Assembly: GCA_946482615.1 (NCBI GenBank)
Contig: CAMLSF010000029.1
Span: 1 to 28,384, forward strand
DNA length: 28,384 nucleotides
Reading direction: 5' to 3'
From: an uncultured Chromatiaceae bacterium
GTDB lineage: Bacteria > Pseudomonadota > Gammaproteobacteria > Enterobacterales > Alteromonadaceae
Both the position numbers and the translations under genes were made by a program. Position 1 is the first letter of the stretch. Each line of letters opens with the position of its first letter. The notes under the pieces are model-generated. The model saw only the letters and a program-made list of their open reading frames with translations, was not told the DNA's origin and did no database searches. Shown here in pieces: positions 23,893 through 28,384 of the stretch.

Positions 23893-24372
23893 ATGCAAAA
23901 ACCCCAAATCCTCTGGAGAAATCAAACTCCATCTATTTCATCTATAAAATGCGGCTGGAATAACTTAAGCCAGAATGGATTGCTGATACTTGTTACGGCT
24001 AATTTGCTTTGGCTGGCAGCAGGGTTATATACCAGCGTTAAGTTCAATAACATGCTTCACCTGATTTCCGGCCTTATCACTCAGATTTCATTGACTCTAA
24101 TGCAACTACATAGCATGGGGCACAGCAAAGAATCACTGAGCAGTCTGATGAAGGAACTCAAAATAGAAAACGGCACGATTTGGGTAGGCAACTATCAACT
24201 GCCGGATACAGTACGCAAAGTAGTGATTGGTCGCATCGATATTCAGGGCCCCGCTTTTTTGCAACTGGCCTGGAATCAAGGCCATCAATGGATATTTCAG
24301 CTGGATGAGCTGCAGCAAGTACGGCACTTTTTCCGCCAGCATGCACCTCAGATTGAAATTGTTAATGAGTAA
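23893..24372 (+). CDS. Hypothetical membrane protein
   Basis: A 159-residue protein I do not recognise. It has two probable transmembrane helices (about 29-47 and 54-73) and a soluble C-terminus with NYQLPDTVRKVVIGRIDIQG and FLQLAWNQGHQWIFQLDELQQVRHFF. I chose the ATG at 23893 (AAGGA seven bases upstream); an ATG one codon earlier is equal. The same frame is open upstream to 23539, past the start of the divergent SIMPL gene; the segment 23660-23890 looks helical and might also be coding from a TTG. It ends 8 nt before the stop of the metallopeptidase gene that converges on it. Base composition is AT-rich compared with the nirB region. Confidence 0.6.
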   Translation: MQKPQILWRNQTPSISSIKCGWNNLSQNGLLILVTANLLWLAAGLYTSVKFNNMLHLISGLITQISLTLMQLHSMGHSKESLSSLMKELKIENGTIWVGNYQLPDTVRKVVIGRIDIQGPAFLQLAWNQGHQWIFQLDELQQVRHFFRQHAPQIEIVNE

Positions 24373-24380
24373 GCTGTTAG

Positions 24381-25616
24381 TTATGAACTGGGCTCAGCCG
24401 TTAAATAGTACTGCTGCAATTGCTCAAACTTCCGTTTCCCCACTAAATGGCTTACCGCATCAATAAAGCCGGTCGGCAACTGGTCACTCTCTGGTTGCTG
24501 GTGTAGTAGTGGCAAATACTGGTCCAAAGACTTGCCTTGTTGCTGTAATAACTGGTCCAGTTCATACCAAAACGCAGACCCTTTGTCGTAAAACAAAGCG
24601 TAGTAACTGTAATCCTGCTGCTCTGTGACTTTCTTCTGAGCCAGATACAAACCAGCAGTAGCGTGAGCGCTTGAAGCTGCTTTTTCTAAATAATACAAAG
24701 GCGTATGCTCAGGTTGAACTCCGGCCTTTAGCAAGGATTTATAGCCAAAATAATGCGCCAGACTTTCGCTTTGCCACAAGGCCAGGGGCTTTTCGTACAG
24801 CATATGGAAAAGTTCATGACCGGAAATCCACCATAACCGCTGCTGGCTTTTTGCAGAGATGCCCGAGGCGTCAGAATGAAAATTGGCAAGATAGCTGTTT
24901 AAACCCGCAGCCCCACCTAAGTTGCGCTGCGCCGGGCTCACTCCCAGCCAAACTAAGCTGATAGCCTGGGAGGGTTTTGCCGCAGTTAACTGCATCAGAT
25001 AGTTAAACTGGGCCTGTTGTAACTTTAACTGCGTCGGGCCAAGCAAAGTACTGATATCTGTATTGCTATAAATATCAAACTGTTGCTCTGCTATTTTGAT
25101 AGACCTTAAGCTTTTACCAACCAGATAAAACAAGGGCGGCTGGTCTATTGCCGGAACAGTTTTACAATCACTCAACTGATCTTTTTGCTTCAGGCAAAGC
25201 TCTGCAACATCTGCACCTTTTATCCGTAACAGATCATCCCATTCTGTCAGCAGCCACCAGCCTTGTGCTGAATACAAATTCTGCTGTTGTGATACGTCAT
25301 AATCCTGCTGTTTTAACTCAATAAAATGCACGGGCCAACGCACTTCGTCACAGATTAAATCTGTGTCCAAAGTCGCTTTACTAGCCTTACCTTGCCGCAG
25401 GCAAAGTAGCTCTGTTGGAGGAGAAATCTCAGATTTCATACTGCGCGCAGCAGCTAACTGAAAAGTACCTAACGGCTTAGTTTGAATACTCAACTGAGCT
25501 TTGGTCGGATTTTCTGACAGCTCCAGTTGATAACGCAGTATGGGTTCTGCCTTGCTGCCTGCACTTTGTAGCAAAGCACAAAAGAAACAGCTGATTAAAC
25601 ACAATCCTTTGTTCAT
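24381..25616 (-). CDS. Putative gluzincin-type zinc metallopeptidase
   Basis: A 411-residue secreted or periplasmic protein with a signal peptide (hydrophobic 4-18, cleavage near SKA). The zinc motif HELFH is at residues 267-271 and is followed by LWQSESLAHYFGY with Glu284, a sequence similar to the third-ligand segment of M1/M61 peptidases. The spacing from HEXXH to this Glu is 12 residues, shorter than the usual 18 of M1. It may be a small family of its own. The ATG at 25616 has AAGGAA upstream; the frame is open for 29 more codons. It lies downstream of the S41 protease remnant on the same strand. Confidence 0.68.
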   Translation of the reverse strand: MNKGLCLISCFFCALLQSAGSKAEPILRYQLELSENPTKAQLSIQTKPLGTFQLAAARSMKSEISPPTELLCLRQGKASKATLDTDLICDEVRWPVHFIELKQQDYDVSQQQNLYSAQGWWLLTEWDDLLRIKGADVAELCLKQKDQLSDCKTVPAIDQPPLFYLVGKSLRSIKIAEQQFDIYSNTDISTLLGPTQLKLQQAQFNYLMQLTAAKPSQAISLVWLGVSPAQRNLGGAAGLNSYLANFHSDASGISAKSQQRLWWISGHELFHMLYEKPLALWQSESLAHYFGYKSLLKAGVQPEHTPLYYLEKAASSAHATAGLYLAQKKVTEQQDYSYYALFYDKGSAFWYELDQLLQQQGKSLDQYLPLLHQQPESDQLPTGFIDAVSHLVGKRKFEQLQQYYLTAEPSS

Positions 25617-25729
25617 AGTGATTCCTTCATATTTAAGCTGCTGATTCGAGAGCAGAAAATAAAAGAAGTTCAACATAGGTACAGCTAAAAAGCCTGCAAT
25701 CACTTTACTAACTACAGGCCTTTGAGTTT

Positions 25730-25999
25730 CTAACTGCCCTTATTCGCCAACCGCAAAGCCGTATACAACGCCATCTCTGCCGTCACTTTGATATTTGGTT
25801 CTACTCCAACTCCTTCAAAGTTAGTGCCTGTGACAGGGTTCACTGGCCTGAACATGGGAATACGTATAAAAAGCCAGTCGTTGACCTGGGCTGCGCCTGT
25901 GTAATGGGCCAGACCAGCGCTGGTTTCACCTATCACTACAGCGCGGCCAAGTTGTTGCAGCGTATAGCTAAAAAACCATGAGGTCAGGTCTAATGTGAA
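25730..25999 (-). pseudogene. C-terminal remnant of an S41 (tail-specific) protease
   Basis: Only about 90 codons remain, open from just after a TAG (26000-26002). LQQLGRAVVIGETSAG and TGTNFEGVGVEPNIKVTAEMALYTALRLA match the end of the S41 protease domain and its usual C-terminus. The region with the catalytic Ser (usually SxA before LQQL) is not recognisable; TSWFFSYTLQQL appears to have lost residues. An N-terminal deletion is evident, because upstream sequence becomes the decayed region at 26000-26400. Not expected to be functional. Confidence 0.7.
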
Positions 26000-26103
26000 C
26001 TATTGAATTTTGTTTAAAAAAACATCGAAAAACACAGTGGAAAACTCAAAGAAAGACAAAAAAATAATTTAAAAACAATAAACTAAATCTTCAGTTGAAC
26101 AAC

Positions 26104-26131
26104 AAAACGCAAATTTTAAACTTTGCGTTTT
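26104..26131. terminator. Duplicate of the AT-rich inverted repeat terminator
   Basis: AAAACGCAAA with TTTGCGTTTT, as at 22818-22845, differing only in the loop. It now follows a gene remnant on the minus strand. Confidence 0.6.
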
Positions 26132-26214
26132 GTCTGACCTGCAGCAAGCACTTTATTCAGGGTATACACCACATAAACAACACAGGCTTTCATTGCGCTG
26201 ATATCAAAGGGAGG
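26104..26214. repeat. Copy 2 of the ~110-bp dispersed direct repeat
   Basis: Counterpart of 22818-22926, in the same orientation and 3.3 kb away. Copy 2 lacks three bases in the middle (a codon) and has AAT AAA where copy 1 has the AAG TAA end of the gene. Confidence 0.75.
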
Positions 26215-26222
26215 AAGATATG
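26116..26222 (-). pseudogene. 3' remnant of a second SIMPL-domain gene
   Basis: On the minus strand FDISAMKACVVYVVYTLNKVLAAG is clearly the tail of a SIMPL protein like that at 22867-23591. Upstream the frame stays open but no longer resembles the family. The tail runs 13 codons longer because its stop is at 26116-26118. Read together with copy 1, two paralogues once flanked, or one was duplicated into, this stretch. Confidence 0.65.
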
Positions 26223-26400
26223 ACCGAATTACAAGGCTTACAGCGCCTTCCGAATCTATCGGTACTAGCAATCCACTGGAATTGACCGAAAGTGACCTGA
26301 GACAATAACACGTGAACTCCGCCGCTTTTGCTCCAAGTTTAGTCCACGTGTTTGTCTAGCTCAGCTACATTATTGTAACTGGGGTGAATTTAACAGCTTG
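26223..26400. other. Non-coding or decayed stretch with a 15-bp imperfect inverted repeat
   Basis: No gene is supported. The notable item is an inverted repeat: GACA-at-AACACGTG-a-ACT (26301-26318) facing AGT-c-CACGTGTT-TGTC (26341-26356), with unpaired bases between paired blocks and a 22-nt loop. It has no T-run, so it is not a normal terminator. Confidence 0.45.
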
Positions 26401-26967
26401 TTAGGTGCGAGGTTGCTGAGGACTCCATGTTTTTGAGTTTTTGTCGATATAATCAACAATCGCATTAAATAACGGATACCAAGTGTTTTGATCGTTGACA
26501 CCAGCCCAAACATAATCCAGATGCTGTTCTACAATGAAGATATCTTCCAACGTATCTGGTTTGGTAATAATAAATTGGCCGTATGTTTTGCCATCTTGCT
26601 CCCTTGTATCGAATCTCAGCCAAAGAAATGGCTTATATGCTTTATAAGCTTTGTTGATCCCTATTTTATCTCTTACTGATGGAACTTTATCTGTCAAATC
26701 ATTCTTGATGATCAGGGTCTCAAGGTCTTCTAAGGTAATCATTTTTTGAAAATAGTTAATATTACCTATTTGACCTTTAATAAAATCATGGTCAGGCAGG
26801 AGCAATAGTGCGTTCATTGTATCCAGATTAACAGCTTCACTTTTAACAACTGTAGCTTGTACTTTCGTCGGAAAACGACCTGTCGCAGTATCAAGTTGTG
26901 CAACCTTCATGTTGCTACAAGCGACTAAAGTAAGTAAAGATATAGACAATACGAAATGTTTGAACAT
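26401..26967 (-). CDS. Hypothetical lipoprotein, AT-rich
   Basis: A 188-residue protein I do not recognise. The lipoprotein signal is plain (LLTLVACSN, Cys at about 17). The mature part is mixed alpha/beta, with LRFDTREQDGKTYGQFIIT in the middle and YVWAGVNDQNTWYPLFNAIVDYID near the end. The ATG at 26967 is preceded by AAGGAAAG at a rather long spacing. Codon and base use are more AT-rich than in nirB or ilvE, so it may have been acquired; it lies between decayed segments. No partner genes are seen. Confidence 0.72.
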   Translation of the reverse strand: MFKHFVLSISLLTLVACSNMKVAQLDTATGRFPTKVQATVVKSEAVNLDTMNALLLLPDHDFIKGQIGNINYFQKMITLEDLETLIIKNDLTDKVPSVRDKIGINKAYKAYKPFLWLRFDTREQDGKTYGQFIITKPDTLEDIFIVEQHLDYVWAGVNDQNTWYPLFNAIVDYIDKNSKTWSPQQPRT

Positions 26968-27479
26968 AGGTTCACTTTCCTTGTTGTTGAGTTATTTTTA
27001 GACCCACTTCAATTGGATAGGCATCCATGACACGAGCCGAATTTTTGATTTTTATTTCAAGTTTCTATGTACGGTAAATTAGCGCCGTAGCACCTCTATT
27101 TCAACATTTTTTTCCAATGCCTTTAACATCACACCCGCTCAAATCGTTAAACTAGCAAGTTGATGAGGTCTAAGCCTCCTGCGGATTTGCTGGACTATAT
27201 AAAAAGAGTAAGCAAGCTCTTTTACCCTGATAACGAATAAAACCAAGTTTCTCACTTCGTCAAGCAGCTTCAGAGCCAATTAGTTGATGCCGAACACAGC
27301 AAGCCTGAGTACAATAGCTGCGCGTTGATAATTCTCAGGGTTATGTTTTTCATTTACCAAGGCCGTGGCACAGTATCGCTCTGGCAGCCGCTATAATGCC
27401 CAACCCATATAACAAAACGCATTCAACCTTAATCAGGCCAGCCTACACTGGGCCTTAGAACATCAGCAGGAAAGAAAAA
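26968..27479 (+). other. Intergenic region before ilvE with an interrupted small ORF
   Basis: A frame at 27163-27397 reads MRSKPPADLLDYIKRVSKLF..., meets an in-frame TAA at 27238-27240, then stays open for about 50 codons (NQVSHFVKQLQSQLVDAEH...) to a second TAA at 27395-27397. It could be a decayed gene or chance. A TATAAT at 27392-27397 is a plausible -10 for ilvE without a good -35. A hairpin (AGGCCAG/CTGGGCCT) lies at about 27437-27458. Confidence 0.35.
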
Positions 27480-28384
27480 ATGGCAGCTTTTGGTAGTGTA
27501 TTTATGCCTGAAATGGCAATGGCCCGTTTTGATGGTGCAAATTGGGGTCAATCGGCAATAGTGCCGTCCGACAGCATCAGTCTGCACCCGGGCGCTCATG
27601 TGTTGCATTACGCCAGCACTTGTTTTGAAGGCTTAAAGGCATTCCGCCATGAAGATGGTTCAGTGGCAATTTTCCGTATGGATAAAAACATTGCCCGCAT
27701 GCAACAAAGTTCGGAATTATTGTCTTTACCTAAATTTGACGCCCCTTTGCTCAGCCAAATGATTATCGACATAGTGCGTCATTATGCTGCCGATGTACCA
27801 ACACCTCCGGGTTCTATGTATATCCGCCCTACTCATATAGGCACTGAACCTGCTATTGGTAAAGCAGCAACTCCTACCCTGACGTCCATGCTTTATGTGT
27901 TGTTATCTCCGGTTGGTGACTATTTTGCCGGCGGCAGTCGTGGTTTACGTCTGCTGATGGAAGACAATGCCCGCTGTGCGCCTCATATGGGCATGATCAA
28001 AAGTGGTGGTAACTACGCCAGCGCTTTGTACCCGACTATGCAAGCCAAAGCTCAATATCAGGCCGACCAGGTGTTGTTCTGCCCGAATGGCGATGTGCAG
28101 GAAACAGGTGCAGCCAACTTCCTGTTGATTGACGGCAACGAAATTATCACCAAAGCACTGGACGCTTCCTTCCTGCACGGTGTCACCCGCGACACTATTC
28201 TGACGCTGGCCCGTGATTTAGGTATGAAAGTGTCAGAACGTGAACTGACAGTAGAAGAACTGCTGGAACGCGCCGCCAAACCAGGCACTGAAGCCGCCCT
28301 GTCAGGCACAGCTGCTGTGTTAGCTCCTGTTGGCACACTGATCCACCAGGGCAAAGAATACAAAGTAGGCAACGGCGAACCAGG
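27480..28384 (+). CDS. ilvE: Branched-chain amino acid aminotransferase (partial, right edge)
   Basis: The first 301 codons of a class IV PLP aminotransferase; the gene runs off the window. HYASTCFEGLKAFR, SMYIRPTHIGTEP and MIKSGGNYASAL (PLP Lys174) place it in the larger BCAT2-type IlvE. VQETGAANFLLIDG and TAAVLAPVG are further class IV motifs. It moves the amino group between glutamate and the keto acids of Leu, Ile and Val. The ATG at 27480 has AGGAAAG upstream. No attenuator of the ilv type is visible in front of it. Confidence 0.94.
   Translation, partial: MAAFGSVFMPEMAMARFDGANWGQSAIVPSDSISLHPGAHVLHYASTCFEGLKAFRHEDGSVAIFRMDKNIARMQQSSELLSLPKFDAPLLSQMIIDIVRHYAADVPTPPGSMYIRPTHIGTEPAIGKAATPTLTSMLYVLLSPVGDYFAGGSRGLRLLMEDNARCAPHMGMIKSGGNYASALYPTMQAKAQYQADQVLFCPNGDVQETGAANFLLIDGNEIITKALDASFLHGVTRDTILTLARDLGMKVSERELTVEELLERAAKPGTEAALSGTAAVLAPVGTLIHQGKEYKVGNGEP

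Noticed and set aside
26301..26410. Integron attC site (lipoprotein gene end CCTAACAAGCTGTTAA plus the bulged inverted repeat)
   Set aside because: The 5' core (CCTAAC) has no matching GTTAGG-type core at the other end within 150 nt on the same strand, so the defining outer pairing is missing.

Overview
The window looks like the chromosome of a marine or freshwater gammaproteobacterium of the Rheinheimera / Alteromonadales type. I base this on the mix of large TonB receptors, an S9 lipoprotein peptidase, a zapA plus small coiled-coil pair, arfA, and a nirBD-cobA nitrite assimilation operon with an ANTAR regulator. The genus is inferred from gene content, not measured. GC content is moderate, and the right-hand part (about 23.6-27.4 kb) is visibly more AT-rich and decayed.

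Layout. 0-3.2 kb: an S9 prolyl-oligopeptidase-type lipoprotein and two small lipoproteins. 3.2-3.8 kb: the zapA division pair. 3.9-7.0 kb: a TonB receptor with a long 5' leader, a tandem MetJ-type operator on its promoter and a cysteine-rich leader ORF. 7.1-7.3 kb: arfA, with its transcription terminator inside the coding region. 7.5-9.1 kb: a DsbA-family thiol oxidoreductase and an M14/AstE-like metallo-carboxypeptidase. 9.2-11.3 kb: a siderophore-type TonB receptor with a possible Fur box. 11.4-12.8 kb: an FKBP isomerase and a periplasmic binding protein.

12.8-22.6 kb is a nitrite assimilation region. A NIT-ANTAR antiterminator (NasR-like) is divergent from an FNT nitrite channel, which is translationally coupled to a PP2C phosphatase/Ser-Thr kinase fusion. 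Converging on these is an operon read on the minus strand: nirB, nirD, cobA and an outer-membrane porin-like barrel. Both transcription units have a sigma-54-type promoter and, in the leader, an intrinsic terminator whose 5' arm overlaps a small hairpin with an A1/G4 hexaloop, the RNA signature recognised by ANTAR proteins. The module therefore appears doubly gated: by nitrogen status at initiation and by nitrate/nitrite through antitermination. The FNT leader also carries about 100 nt that resembles domain I of bacterial group II introns, with no intron-encoded protein nearby.

22.8-27.4 kb is a decayed stretch. It holds a SIMPL-domain gene broken by an in-frame TGA and a poly-C frameshift, a diverged duplicate of that gene's 3' end about 3.3 kb away, a 3' remnant of an S41 protease, a gluzincin-like metallopeptidase, an AT-rich lipoprotein and an unexplained inverted repeat. 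The window ends inside ilvE. I saw no tRNA, rRNA, CRISPR array or intact mobile element.
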